A DNA stretch of 64,000 bases from Tenggerimyces flavus (lineage in GTDB: Bacteria; Actinomycetota; Actinomycetes; Propionibacteriales; Actinopolymorphaceae), in contig NZ_JAFBCM010000001.1 of NCBI RefSeq assembly GCF_016907715.1, positions 3,410,001 to 3,474,000 of the forward strand, written 5' to 3'. Both the position numbers and the translations under genes were made by a program. The notes beneath the pieces are model-generated. The model had not been told where the DNA came from and did no database searches. It saw only the letters and a program-made list of their open reading frames with translations. Below are positions 43,607-53,504 of the stretch, piece after piece; position 1 is the stretch's first letter; each line of letters begins with the position of its first letter.

Positions 43607-44614
43607 ATGATCCAGGTGCGCATGAGTGTGATGGACCTCGGCCGGACGCGGTTCGCGTTCTCGCCTCTCACCGAGTGCGGCGAGAGCCTCTACCTGCTGT
43701 CCTCGGGCAACATCCACCCCCTCCACAAGCGGTGGTTCGACGACGTCGCACCGCGGCTGCGGGAGGTCGACCTCGCCCTGCTGAACGCGATCACGCCGGC
43801 CCACGGGTGGATCGCCTCGTTCTTCCTCGACGGGGCGACCGGCCCGGACACGCGCATCGAGGACCAGCTCGCCCACCTGGCGGACCTGAGTCCCGGCGTT
43901 CTCGGCGAGAAGATCGCGAAGCTCTGGAGTGGCCACCCGATCCCCGACCGGGCCAAGGACGTCTGCCGCCCCGGTGGTGCCCGGAAGATCGCGGACGCGC
44001 TGTGGGACTACTGGCGGGCCGCGATCGAGCCGCACTGGACGACGATGCGCGGCGTCCTCGAGGACGACGTCGCGCACCGTGCGCGGACGTTGTCGACGAA
44101 CGGGATGCAGACGCTCCTCACCGGCCTGCACGGCGAGGTCAGCTGGGGGGACCAGGTCATGCGGATCGGCGAACGGGGCTTTGACGATCGTGACGACGAG
44201 ACGATGGACGGCGCTGGGATGGCGCTCCTGCCCTCGGTGTTCTGCTGGCCGCACGTCGTCTTCCACGTCGATGCCGACCGCCGGGCCAACCTCGTCTATC
44301 CGGCCCGCGGGATCGGCAACCTGTGGGGTGCGAGCCCCGAAGAGCCGGACAAGTCCGCCCTCGGAGCGCTGCTCGGCCGCAGCAGGGCTGACATTCTGCT
44401 CGCGCTGGACGTTCCGCGCACGACGAGCGACCTCGCCATCCTGCTCGGGCAGTCGCCGGCAGCGGTGAGCCAGCACCTGTCCGTGCTTCGGCGGAGCGCG
44501 ATGGCGACCTCGTGGCGGGCCGGGCGCAGAGTCTTGTACCTGCGTACCGACCTCGCCGCGAGCGTCGTTGAGGCGAACTCCCGCACCACCCGAGACTCGG
44601 CGTCGTCCGCCTAG
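43607..44614 (+). CDS. ArsR-like winged-helix regulator with N-terminal DUF5937-type domain
   Basis: The 335-aa protein ends in an ArsR/SmtB winged helix (residues about 255-320: RADILLALDVPRTTSDLAIL then LGQSPAAVSQHLSVLRRSAM and GRRVLYLRT). The first 240 residues form an uncharacterised domain (VMDLGRTRFAFSPLTECGES, VSWGDQVMRIGERGF, VFCWPHVVFHVD), as in the DUF5937-type regulators of actinobacteria. No metal-binding cysteine motif is visible in the HTH. The start is ATG 43607. Its stop abuts palindromic element copy B. Confidence 0.82.
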   Translation: MIQVRMSVMDLGRTRFAFSPLTECGESLYLLSSGNIHPLHKRWFDDVAPRLREVDLALLNAITPAHGWIASFFLDGATGPDTRIEDQLAHLADLSPGVLGEKIAKLWSGHPIPDRAKDVCRPGGARKIADALWDYWRAAIEPHWTTMRGVLEDDVAHRARTLSTNGMQTLLTGLHGEVSWGDQVMRIGERGFDDRDDETMDGAGMALLPSVFCWPHVVFHVDADRRANLVYPARGIGNLWGASPEEPDKSALGALLGRSRADILLALDVPRTTSDLAILLGQSPAAVSQHLSVLRRSAMATSWRAGRRVLYLRTDLAASVVEANSRTTRDSASSA

Positions 44615-44715
44615 CCCGCCCTGGGGCAGTTGATCATGTTTACATGATCATTGGCCGCTTTACGTGGGGTGGACGCCAGGTAGAGCGGTTACTGGCCGGG
44701 TAAGGCGACTTACGA
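44615..44715 (+). repeat. Palindromic element, copy B (~100 bp)
   Basis: It has the perfect palindrome ATGATCATGTAAACATGATCA read on either strand (within 44629-44652), then TTTACGTGGGGTGGACGCC and ACTGGCCGGGTAAGGCGA, as in copies A and C. It lacks the roughly 50-bp left segment present in the other two, so it is a shortened copy. Confidence 0.7.
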
Positions 44716-44732
44716 CACCTGAATCCCCGAGC

Positions 44733-46247
44733 CTAGTGGCCGTGGGCTTCGCCCATCACGATCCGGTGCGCGGATCGCGGCGGCTTGGCGCTGGCGCTGC
44801 GCGCGGCAGCCGATGCAGGTAGCGGCGGACGGCCGGTGGTGTAGAGCCAGGTGTCGAACAGGTCGGTCAGCTGCTGCCCGCTGACCCGCTCCGCCTCGCG
44901 CACGAACGCGGCCACGTTGGCGTTGCCGTACCGGCGATCGGCGGTGAATCCCCGCAGGAGTGGGAAGAACGCCTCATCCCCGATGCGCAGCCGCAGCTGG
45001 TGCAACGCCATCGCGCCGCGCCGGTAGACGGCGAGGTGGAAGATGTTCGCCGCACCGGGATCGCCGGGTTTCACCTGCCAGAACGGGTCGTTCGCCGGAA
45101 CCAGGTCGTAGTTGAAGTCGAACAGCTCCTGCGCGGTGCCCTCGCCGATGTGCTCGGAGTACATCCACTGCGCGTACGTCGCGAACCCCTCGTGCAGCCA
45201 GATGTCGCGCCAGTCCGCCAGCGCCGTCGAGTTGCCGTACCACTGATGGGTGAGCTCGTGGACGACCACGTACGGGCTGGATCCGCCACGAAAGAACGAG
45301 AGCCCGTACACGGGACGGGTCTGCGTCTCCAGCGCGAAAGCCACACTGTCCTGCGGCAGGCCGACGCCACCGTAGGCCTCGAACGGGTACGCGCCGAAGA
45401 TCCCCTTCGCCCATTCGGCGATCGGCAACGTCTGCTCGATGCTCGCCCGCGCCGCGGGGCCGGCGTCGCCCATGTTCTCCGAGTACGCCATCACGACCGG
45501 CTTGCCGTCCGGCGCGACGTCGCTGGTCACGTCGTACTGGCCGATCGCGACGAACGCGAGGTAGGTCTGCATGGGCCGCACCGTCCGCCACGACCAGCGG
45601 GTCCAGCCGGGCCGGTACGGCGCGGGAGCGGTCGGCTGGACGCCGTTCGCGACGACCTCGACTCCCGTGGGCACGCCGACGGAGATGTCGTACGTCGCCT
45701 TGTCGAGCGGGTGGTCGTTGCTCGGGAACCACCAGTTCGAGATCTGCGGCTGGCCGACCGCGACAGCGCCGTCGGAAGTCCGGCGCCACGCCGTGATGCT
45801 GCCGATCTTCACCTGTGACGGGATCGCGTCGTAGCGAACGGTGATGCTCATCCGCTGGCCATTGGTGAGCTCGCGGGCGGGCGTGACCTCGAGCTCGTGC
45901 TCGGGGGAGGTCGCGTGCCGCGCGTCCCGCCCGTTGACCGTGATCGAGCTGACCGGGAGGCCGAAGTCGAGGTTGAACCGGCGCACATCCTGGGTCGCTC
46001 TGGCGAGGATCGTCGTCGCGCCCCAGAGCCGGTCGGTCGCGGGGTCGTACTGGAGCCGGACGTCGTAGTGGTCGACCTCGTACCCGCCGTTTCCGTAACG
46101 GGGGAAGTAGCCGTCGCCGATCCCGGGCGCGCCGACCCCATCCCCGCCAGGGTCGGCGTCCGCTACGCCGCCTGCGAGGACGGCTGCGGCGATCGCGGCC
46201 ACGAGGCCGACTCGCCACGCTCGTCCAGTCTGTGTGTGGGCGCCCAT
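44733..46247 (-). CDS. Secreted M1-family metallopeptidase
   Basis: The 504-aa protein has a Sec signal (to about residue 31) and an aminopeptidase-N fold. The zinc site is HELTHQW with His330, Glu331 and His334, and the third ligand is Glu353 in WLHEGFATY. The exopeptidase GxMEN motif is replaced by ALETQTRPVYG. The long C-terminal domain of APN is absent, so it resembles the short actinobacterial M1 proteins. I chose ATG 46247 with GAGAGGA upstream. A perfect palindrome (46264-46284) lies close to the promoter. Confidence 0.9.
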   Translation of the reverse strand: MGAHTQTGRAWRVGLVAAIAAAVLAGGVADADPGGDGVGAPGIGDGYFPRYGNGGYEVDHYDVRLQYDPATDRLWGATTILARATQDVRRFNLDFGLPVSSITVNGRDARHATSPEHELEVTPARELTNGQRMSITVRYDAIPSQVKIGSITAWRRTSDGAVAVGQPQISNWWFPSNDHPLDKATYDISVGVPTGVEVVANGVQPTAPAPYRPGWTRWSWRTVRPMQTYLAFVAIGQYDVTSDVAPDGKPVVMAYSENMGDAGPAARASIEQTLPIAEWAKGIFGAYPFEAYGGVGLPQDSVAFALETQTRPVYGLSFFRGGSSPYVVVHELTHQWYGNSTALADWRDIWLHEGFATYAQWMYSEHIGEGTAQELFDFNYDLVPANDPFWQVKPGDPGAANIFHLAVYRRGAMALHQLRLRIGDEAFFPLLRGFTADRRYGNANVAAFVREAERVSGQQLTDLFDTWLYTTGRPPLPASAAARSASAKPPRSAHRIVMGEAHGH

Positions 46248-46263
46248 GAACGGGTCCTCTCGC

Positions 46264-46284
46264 TCGGAAGTCGCTGACTTCCGA
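46264..46284. promoter_or_regulatory. Palindrome upstream of the M1 peptidase, possible operator
   Basis: TCGGAAGTC-GCT-GACTTCCGA has perfect 9-bp arms and lies 16 bp from the ATG, next to a TAGCCT -10-like box on the minus strand. It could be a repressor site or a 5'-UTR hairpin. Confidence 0.5.
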
Positions 46285-46357
46285 CGGAGGCTAGGTGGGC
46301 TCAGCCGACGGCCGACACCATTTGTTCCAGACCGAAACAGAGAGCCCCACAAACGCC

Positions 46358-46390
46358 ACAGGGTGCATGCCGGAGAAGGCATACACCCTG
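46358..46390. terminator. Hairpin downstream of tRNA-Gln
   Basis: CAGGGTGCATGCC and GGCATACACCCTG form a stem with one mismatch, 14 bp past the 3' end of the minus-strand tRNA. It would end the tRNA transcript. Confidence 0.6.
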
Positions 46391-46403
46391 GTCATCGACG
46401 CTG

Positions 46404-46475
46404 CTGGGGTACTAGGACTCGAACCTAGACTAACTGGACCAGAACCAGTCGGGCTGCCAATTACCCTATACCCCA
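46404..46475 (-). tRNA. tRNA-Gln (CUG anticodon)
   Basis: A 72-nt cloverleaf on the minus strand. The acceptor is TGGGGTA/TACCCCA with discriminator G, the anticodon arm is ACTGG-TTCTGGT-CCAGT with anticodon CTG, and the T-arm is CTAGG-TTCGAGT-CCTAG. CCA is not encoded. In this organism it would be charged indirectly through GluRS and GatCAB, whose genes are also in this window. Confidence 0.93.
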
Positions 46476-46551
46476 TCGGCTCGCCCACGAGGACAAGCAC
46501 GGCGAGAACGATACCGGAGAGGGACCCGAGGGCCAAAGCGGGATACCCGCC

Positions 46552-47797
<1,246 letters not shown>

Positions 47798-48577
47798 TTA
47801 CCCATGCTTGATCACTCTGTTGGTGAGCGTGCCGATGCCCTCGACGGTGATGGAGATCTCGTCGCCCTCGTTCATTTCGCCAACGCCAGCAGGGGTTCCG
47901 GTGAGGATGACGTCACCGGGGAGCAGCGTCATCGCGGCGCTGATGTGAGCGATCTGCGTCGGGATGTCGAAGATCATCAGCGCGGTGCTGCCGTTCTGCC
48001 GCTCCTCGCCGTTCTGGGTCGTGCGGATCGTGAGGTCGGAGGGGTCGAGCACGGTCTCGATCCATGGGCCGAGCGGGCAGAACGTGTCGAACCCCTTCGC
48101 GCGCCACCACTGCTTGTCGCTCTGCTGCAGGTCGCGCGCGGTGACGTCGTTGGCGATCGTGTAGCCGTAGATGACCTCGTCGACCCGGTCCTTCGGAACG
48201 TGCCGGCAGATGCGGCCGATCACGATGGCGAGCTCGCCCTCGAAGTGCAGGCTCGTGGTCTGCGGCGGGTAGACGATGCCGTCGCCGGGGCCGACCACGC
48301 TGGTGTTGGGCTTGAGGAAGACGAGCGGGGCCTCCGGGATCTCGTTGCCGAGCTCCGCGGCGTGCGCGGCGTAGTTGCGGCCGATCGCGACGACCTTGCT
48401 GCGCGGGATGACGGGGGCGACGAGGCGTACGTCCTTCAACGGCAGGCGTTCGCCGGTGGGCTGGATCGCCTGGTAGAGCGGGTCGCCCTCGAGAACGGCG
48501 ACGACCTCCGCGCCTTCGTCGCCCTCGACGACGCCATACCTAGGGTCGTCACCAGTCGTGAACCGTGCGATACGCAA
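47798..48577 (-). CDS. Fumarylacetoacetate hydrolase-family protein
   Basis: The 259-aa protein has the FAH C-terminal fold with VVAIGRNYAAHAAELGNEIP, the metal ligands in LHFEGELAIVIG and YTIANDVTARDLQ, KGFDTFCPLGPW and the final PGDVILTGTPAGVG. Such enzymes act on 2-oxo-hept-3-ene-dioate, acylpyruvates or oxaloacetate; the exact substrate is not clear. The likely start is TTG 48577 (MRIARFTT) with GGAGAA upstream. It precedes gltX on the same strand. Confidence 0.9.
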   Translation of the reverse strand: MRIARFTTGDDPRYGVVEGDEGAEVVAVLEGDPLYQAIQPTGERLPLKDVRLVAPVIPRSKVVAIGRNYAAHAAELGNEIPEAPLVFLKPNTSVVGPGDGIVYPPQTTSLHFEGELAIVIGRICRHVPKDRVDEVIYGYTIANDVTARDLQQSDKQWWRAKGFDTFCPLGPWIETVLDPSDLTIRTTQNGEERQNGSTALMIFDIPTQIAHISAAMTLLPGDVILTGTPAGVGEMNEGDEISITVEGIGTLTNRVIKHG

Positions 48578-48654
48578 GGGATTCTCCGCCTCTCTCGTCG
48601 GCCGCCTCAGCCGCGCCCTGCAGCCTACCGGGGGCCGCGGCTACCGTTGGATCC

Positions 48655-49521
48655 GTGGAACGCCCCACCCTCTCCCGTCCCACCTGGCTCGCCCGCCGCG
48701 CCGCCCACGAGGCGCGCGTCGACGGTCTGGTGGCGCCGCATCTCGCGCGGCGGCGTACGGGTACGCGGCATCCGGTGGAGGACTTCCTGTTCACGTACTA
48801 CTCCCACCGCCCGGCCCAGCTGCGGCGGTGGCATCCGGGGTACGGGGTGGTGTTGGCTTCCGCTCCGGAGTACGCATCGGTGCGCGGCTATCGGCCGGTC
48901 GCCGGCGGTCTGTCCTTGGCGCCGTCGGAGCTCCTGTCGCGGCGGGAGTCGCTGTCGTTCGTGCGGTCGGTGCTGGCCGGGACGTTGTCGCGTCCGGCGC
49001 AGTTCGGGTGCCTGGGGTTGCACGAGTGGGCGATGGTCTATCGGCAGTCGGCTTCCGACGTTCGGCACGATGCGTACCCGCTGCGTCTGGGCTCGTCGGG
49101 AACGGACGCGGTGGTGGAGTCGCATCGGATGCGGTGCTCGCACTTCGACGCGTACCGCTTCTTCACCGAGCCCGCGCGGCCGTTGAACGCCCTGTCGCCT
49201 TCGCGTGCTTCGCAAGCGGTGCTGGAGCAGGGTGGGTGCCTGCACGCGAACATGGATCTGTACAAGTGGGCCTACAAGCTGACGCCTCTGGTGCCCTCGG
49301 AGCTGGTGGCGGACTGCTTCGAGCTGGCCCGTGAGATCCGGGTCCTGGACATGCGGGCATCGCCGTACGACCTGTCGGCGTTGGGATATGAGCCAGTGCG
49401 GATCGAGACGCCGGACGGCAAGGCGGAGTACGCATCCGCCCAGCGCTCGTTCGCGTCCCGCGCCGAACCCCTGCGGCGTCGGCTACTGGACCAGGTGGAG
49501 GCCCTGCTCGATGCCGCCTGA
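48655..49521 (+). CDS. Actinobacterial protein annotated in related genomes as 3-methyladenine DNA glycosylase
   Basis: The 288-aa protein has PTLSRPTWLARRAAHEARVD, HPVEDFLFTYYSHRPAQLRR, W-H-P-G-Y-G-V-V-L, FGCLGLHEWAMVYR and GCLHANMDLYKWAYKLTPLV. This pattern is common in actinobacteria and usually carries the glycosylase name, but I see no helix-hairpin-helix, so the function is uncertain. I chose GTG 48655, without a clear ribosome site (possibly leaderless). Its 3' end overlaps the CYTH gene by 11 bp. Confidence 0.75.
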   Translation: MERPTLSRPTWLARRAAHEARVDGLVAPHLARRRTGTRHPVEDFLFTYYSHRPAQLRRWHPGYGVVLASAPEYASVRGYRPVAGGLSLAPSELLSRRESLSFVRSVLAGTLSRPAQFGCLGLHEWAMVYRQSASDVRHDAYPLRLGSSGTDAVVESHRMRCSHFDAYRFFTEPARPLNALSPSRASQAVLEQGGCLHANMDLYKWAYKLTPLVPSELVADCFELAREIRVLDMRASPYDLSALGYEPVRIETPDGKAEYASAQRSFASRAEPLRRRLLDQVEALLDAA

Positions 49522-50047
49522 GTACGAGGCGAAGGTGCTGGACATCTCGCCGGATGCTGTGGCGGCGCGGATCGCCGATCTGAGCGGGCAGCAGGTGGCG
49601 GGGCCGATCGTTCAGCGCCGGTACGTGTACGACATCGCCGCAGGCGATGCGACACGGTGGATCCGGCTCCGGGACGCGGGAGGCAAGGTCACGTTGGCGA
49701 CCAAGCACATCGCGCACGACGGGATCGACGGCACGTTCGAGGTCGAGGTGGGCGTCGACGACTTCGCGGCGGCGAACGAGCTGCTGCGGACGCTCGGCTT
49801 CGTGCCGAAGTCGTACCAGGAGAACCGCCGTACCAGCTTCCTGCTCGACGGGGTCCAGCTGGAGATCGACGAGTGGCCGCTCATCCCGCCGTACCTCGAG
49901 ATCGAAGGGCCCTCAGCTGTCGACGTGCACCGCGTCGCCGCGGTGCTCGGATACGACGAGAGCCAGCTGACGAGCGAGAACACCACCAAGATCTACCGTC
50001 GCTACGGGATCGAGCTCGCCGACCATTCCGAGCTCAGGCTCGAGTGA
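49511..50047 (+). CDS. CYTH-domain protein (class IV adenylate cyclase/triphosphatase-like)
   Basis: The 178-aa protein begins MPPEYEAKVLDIS, with E-A-K in place of the canonical E-x-E-x-K, and has WIRLRDAGGKVTLATKH, DGTFEVEVGVDDF, QENRRTSFLLDGVQLEIDEW and LEIEGPSA. These alternating charged strands form the CYTH tunnel that binds triphosphates. The ATG at 49511 lies inside the end of the upstream gene. Substrate (thiamine-TP, PPPi, ATP or other) is unknown. Confidence 0.85.
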   Translation: MPPEYEAKVLDISPDAVAARIADLSGQQVAGPIVQRRYVYDIAAGDATRWIRLRDAGGKVTLATKHIAHDGIDGTFEVEVGVDDFAAANELLRTLGFVPKSYQENRRTSFLLDGVQLEIDEWPLIPPYLEIEGPSAVDVHRVAAVLGYDESQLTSENTTKIYRRYGIELADHSELRLE

Positions 50048-50066
50048 GCTGCGCGGTTGTTGCCTG

Positions 50067-50115
50067 AACGCACGTAGGGTGCATGCCGACGTGCGGCATG
50101 CACCCTGCGTGCGTT
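50067..50115. terminator. Bidirectional terminator hairpin
   Basis: Arms of 22 bp (50067-50088 and 50094-50115, ends AACGCACG / CGTGCGTT) pair with one or two mismatches around a 5-nt loop. It lies between the convergent CYTH and DUF4185 genes. Confidence 0.75.
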
Positions 50116-50128
50116 CTGAAGCGGCTGC

Positions 50129-51238
50129 CTACAGGCGGTGGCCGAGGTGTTCGAAGCGGTACTGCATGACGCGGTAGATGCTGTTGTCGTTCGTGTTCCA
50201 CTGGCTGACGGTCAGGTGCAGGTCGTTCATCGTCGACCCCGGGATCACGTAGCTGCCGTACAACTGCGCCACGTGGTTGGTGTCCTGGTTGCCCCAGCCC
50301 GAGCCGTGCAGCAAGGTCACGCGCTCGGTCTTGCGCAGGTCCTGGGTCGGGTGGTTCAGCACCATCGCGCTGATCCGGTAGTTCGGGCCGTCGAACCAGG
50401 TGAAGACCCAGCGCTTGCCCAGCTTGCGCAGGGACATCTCGCCGATGATGTCGTCGATCACGGTGTCCGGGCCGGCGCCCCACTTCCACTTGTTGCCGAC
50501 CTTGCCCCACGGCTCCCACTTGTCGGGGTCGGTGAGGTGCCACGGCCGGACGCGGTGCAGGATCATCGGGCTCTCGCGCAGGAACTCGGCCGTGTACACG
50601 TACACCCAGCCGTTGTCGTACTCCCACGTGCAGAGGTTCAGCATCTTGTTGTGCGCATGCCCGTCGAACCGCGCGCCGGAGTCCTTCCAGGTCGCGCCGT
50701 TGTCGGACGAGACCCAGATGCCGCTCCAGATCACGTTGCCGAAGCCCTGGTTGACCACGGCGTGCAGGTAGATCTTGTTCCCGATCGTGATGACGTCCGA
50801 CGGGATGATCGTGGAGATCTCCTCGCCGTGCTCGTACGGGATCAGCTGTGCCGCCGGCACTCCGCCCACCGAGCCGGAGAACGTCACGCCGCGTTCGAGG
50901 TGGTGGCGCGTCTTCGACCACAGCGCGGTCGGCGAACGCCAGTTGTCACCCCAGTTCTCGCCACTAAAGCTGTCGCCGAAGACGTACAGCGACCGCCCGT
51001 CCGGCGTGCGGGTCACCGCGCCGAGGTCGACCCAGTCGAGTCCGAACTTCCCCGTGATGTCCGGTCCAGTGAGATTCTTGACCTTGGTGATCTTGATCCC
51101 GTCCGCCCAGACCGGCGGATACTCCAGCGGAGGCCTGTCCGCTGCTGCCGCCGGGGTCCAGGCGCCCCCAGCGATCCCGGTGCCGATCGCACCAGCAGCG
51201 CCCCCGAGGAGAAGTCGTCGCGAGATGTTCGAGGACAT
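50129..51238 (-). CDS. Secreted DUF4185-domain protein
   Basis: The 369-aa protein starts MSSNISRRLLLGGAAGAIG, a twin-arginine-type signal, with cleavage near AAAADR. The mature part is a beta-propeller of DUF4185 type: LGAVTRTPDGRSLYVFGDSF, NWRSPTALWS, GIWVSSDNGATW, VYVYTAEFLRESPMILHRVR and SAMVLNHP. The family is thought to act on surface glycans (it includes endo-arabinanase-like proteins), but activity here is unproven. ATG 51238 is preceded by GGAGC. Confidence 0.82.
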   Translation of the reverse strand: MSSNISRRLLLGGAAGAIGTGIAGGAWTPAAAADRPPLEYPPVWADGIKITKVKNLTGPDITGKFGLDWVDLGAVTRTPDGRSLYVFGDSFSGENWGDNWRSPTALWSKTRHHLERGVTFSGSVGGVPAAQLIPYEHGEEISTIIPSDVITIGNKIYLHAVVNQGFGNVIWSGIWVSSDNGATWKDSGARFDGHAHNKMLNLCTWEYDNGWVYVYTAEFLRESPMILHRVRPWHLTDPDKWEPWGKVGNKWKWGAGPDTVIDDIIGEMSLRKLGKRWVFTWFDGPNYRISAMVLNHPTQDLRKTERVTLLHGSGWGNQDTNHVAQLYGSYVIPGSTMNDLHLTVSQWNTNDNSIYRVMQYRFEHLGHRL

Positions 51239-51427
51239 CAGTTGCTCCGTTCCCAGAAAACGATTTCCCCGCATCCTCCATTCAGAACGGCCCGTTGACA
51301 AGCGTCAGGGCCGGTTGTGGCAGCCCGTCGCCTGCTCGCGCCAGAGCCGCGCCAGCGGATCGTGGCCCGATACCCAGTTGGCTCCCCCTGGGGTCGCCTT
51401 GCTACAGTTCTCCAGGTTCATTCGCAC

Positions 51428-51500
51428 GGCCCCGTTGTGTAGCGGCCTAGCACGCCGCCCTCTCAAGGCGGTAGCGCCGGTTCGAATCCGGTCGGGGCTA
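51428..51500 (+). tRNA. tRNA-Glu (CUC anticodon)
   Basis: A 73-nt cloverleaf with acceptor GGCCCCG/CGGGGCT (one G-U pair) and discriminator A. The anticodon arm is CCGCC-CTCTCAA-GGCGG with anticodon CTC, and the T-arm is CCGG-TTCGAAT-CCGG. CCA is not encoded. An intrinsic-type hairpin follows. Confidence 0.94.
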
Positions 51501-51507
51501 CGGACCA

Positions 51508-51560
51508 AGGGACCAGTGTGGTCGGAGCATTGCTCCTTCCCCACTGGTCCTTCGCGTTTC
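51508..51560 (+). terminator. Terminator after tRNA-Glu
   Basis: GGACCAGTG (510-518 of 51510-51518) pairs with CACTGGTCC (51542-51550), with a smaller GGAGC/GCTCC inside, followed by TTCGCGTTTC. It starts 7 bp after the tRNA. Confidence 0.7.
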
Positions 51561-51640
51561 CCCCGGGGGCCGAGCCCCCGGACCCCCACGGTGCCTGCTC
51601 CTGACCGGCACCAGGTGGTGCGGTGGTCGTCGACCAGCGA

Positions 51641-52513
51641 CTACTCGCCGGGTGCGAGCGCGGTAGCGACGATGGTCGCGGCGTCGGCGACCAGGACATT
51701 CTCGACGGGTGCGTCCTTCTCGGTCTTCGTCGTCATCACCGACAGCAGCAGTGGCGTTCCCTTCGTGGTCCAGGTGACGCCCACATCGTTCGCGACGCCG
51801 TAGTCGCCGGTGCCGGTCTTGTCGGCGAGCGTCCACGCGGCCGGCAGCCCGGCCCGGAACCGCTTGGTGCTGGTCGTGTTTCCCTTCATCCAGGTCACCA
51901 GGCGCTCGCGATCGCGGGGCCGGAGTGCGCGGCCGAGCATGAGGTGCCCGTACGTACGACCCAGCGCCTCCGGCGTCGTCGTGTCGCGCGGGTCGCCGGG
52001 CACGGCGGTCCACAGGTCGGGCTCCCACCGGTCCGAACGCGTCGTCGTGTCGCCGATCGAACGCAGGAACGCGGTCAGGCCCTTCGGTCCGCCGATCTCA
52101 CGCAGCAGCAGGTTCCCCGCCGTACCGTCGCTGTACTGCAGCGCCGCGGCGATGAGCTCGGCGATCGTCATGCCGGTCTCGACGTGCTGCGCGGTGATCG
52201 GCGCGTTCTTCATCACGTCGGCGGCCGGATAGAACACACGCTTGTCGAGCCGTGCGCAGTCGTCGTGGTCGCGCAGGACGGCCGCGGTGGCGAAGCCCTT
52301 GAACGTCGAGCAGAACGCGATCCGCCGGTCGTGCTGGTAGGTGACGGTCTTTCCGGTACGGGTGTTGACGGCGTACACGCCGAGCGTGGCCTGATAACGC
52401 TGCTCCAGCTCGCGGAACCGTGCGTTGAGGGACAGGGTTTCAGCCCGGGCGGAGGGAACGAGAACGGGTACGGCGAGGCCGGCGGCAAGGAGGGAACGAC
52501 GGGTCACAGACAT
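51641..52513 (-). CDS. Class A beta-lactamase, Tat-exported
   Basis: The 290-aa protein has a twin-arginine signal (MSVTRRSLLAAGLAVPVLVP) and the class A active site: Ser69 and Lys72 in CSTFK, the S-D-G form of the SDN loop at 128-130 (as in actinobacterial enzymes), Glu164 in RWEPDLW of the omega loop, and K-T-G at 232-234 in DKTGTGDYG. It should hydrolyse penicillins and some cephalosporins. It is divergent from a LysR regulator and followed there by a blaB-like gene, the S. cacaoi bla arrangement. The 70-bp divergent gap holds both promoters and the regulator site. Confidence 0.93.
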   Translation of the reverse strand: MSVTRRSLLAAGLAVPVLVPSARAETLSLNARFRELEQRYQATLGVYAVNTRTGKTVTYQHDRRIAFCSTFKGFATAAVLRDHDDCARLDKRVFYPAADVMKNAPITAQHVETGMTIAELIAAALQYSDGTAGNLLLREIGGPKGLTAFLRSIGDTTTRSDRWEPDLWTAVPGDPRDTTTPEALGRTYGHLMLGRALRPRDRERLVTWMKGNTTSTKRFRAGLPAAWTLADKTGTGDYGVANDVGVTWTTKGTPLLLSVMTTKTEKDAPVENVLVADAATIVATALAPGE

Positions 52514-52583
52514 GCCCGTCAGGCAATCAGCGGGTGATCCTTATGTCCAAGAGACAATTCTTCATGATCCATGCCTTTCTGGT

Positions 52584-53504
52584 ATGAGTGAGGATGTGGA
52601 CCTGTTCGCGCACCTCGAGGCGTACGTCGCCGTCTGCCAGGAACGCAGCTTCTCCCGCGCGGCCGAGCTGCTCGGCATCGCCCAGCCGCTGCTGAGCCGG
52701 CGTATCAAGACCTTGGAAGGGCATCTCGGCGGCGAGCTGTTCGACCGGTCGCGGCGGCAGATCGAGGCGACGGCTCTCGGCGAGCTGCTTCTCCCGTACG
52801 CGAAGGACGTGCTCAACCGGGCCGAACACCTGCACGAGGTGGCGCGCTCGGCTCGCGAGTCGGCGGTCCGCGCGATCGGCGTCCCGCCCGACTGCGACCC
52901 GGTCGCGCTCGCTCGGATCCTCCGCGCCGGAGCGAGCAACGGGTTGGCGGTCAGCGTGCACGAGCTGTCCGCCGACGAACGCGCGGCCGGGCTGGAAGAC
53001 GGGTCGCTGGCGTTCGCCGTTCTGCGGGTGCCGCCGGAGACCGCCGCGCTGCGGGTGCCGCTCGGGCTCGCGGGCGGGGGAGCGCGTCCCGTCCATCTGG
53101 AAGATCTGCGGCCGCGACGCGGCGCGGACACCGAGCCGCCTTCGATCCTGACCGCGGCGGAGGACGACGTGCCGTTCGCCGCCGACCGGTTGCGCCGGGC
53201 GTGCGCTCGGGCTGGGTTGCCGGAGCCGCAGCTCCGACCGGTCGCGTCGACCGCGACGGCGTTGGCGGAGACGCTCGCGGGGAACGGGCGGTTGCTGTGC
53301 ACGGAGCGGTTCGCGCGGCGCCACGACGTCGCGTGGGCGCCGTTGGCCGATCCTTCGTTGCATCGCGGGTACGACCTCGGCGGCGCGCCGCCCGAGTGGC
53401 TGACCGGGTTGCTCGGTGCCGCGCTTGGCGCCGTCGCCGCCGTCGCGCCCCGACTTGCGAGACGAAGCGACGACGCCCGCTCGCGGCTGGCGGCCCGCGG
53501 ATGA
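52584..53504 (+). CDS. blaA: LysR-family regulator of the beta-lactamase (BlaA-like)
   Basis: The 306-aa protein has an N-terminal LysR HTH (FAHLEAYVAVCQERSFSRAA, ELLGIAQPLLSRRIKTLEGH, LFDRSRRQIEAT) and a weakly conserved effector domain. It is divergent from a class A beta-lactamase and overlaps a penicillin-recognising-like gene (ATGA). In Streptomyces cacaoi the equivalent pair blaA-blaB activates blaL, so I assign the same role by synteny and domain match. ATG 52584 gives the normal LysR length; the upstream frame overlaps the bla start. Confidence 0.8.
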   Translation: MSEDVDLFAHLEAYVAVCQERSFSRAAELLGIAQPLLSRRIKTLEGHLGGELFDRSRRQIEATALGELLLPYAKDVLNRAEHLHEVARSARESAVRAIGVPPDCDPVALARILRAGASNGLAVSVHELSADERAAGLEDGSLAFAVLRVPPETAALRVPLGLAGGGARPVHLEDLRPRRGADTEPPSILTAAEDDVPFAADRLRRACARAGLPEPQLRPVASTATALAETLAGNGRLLCTERFARRHDVAWAPLADPSLHRGYDLGGAPPEWLTGLLGAALGAVAAVAPRLARRSDDARSRLAARG

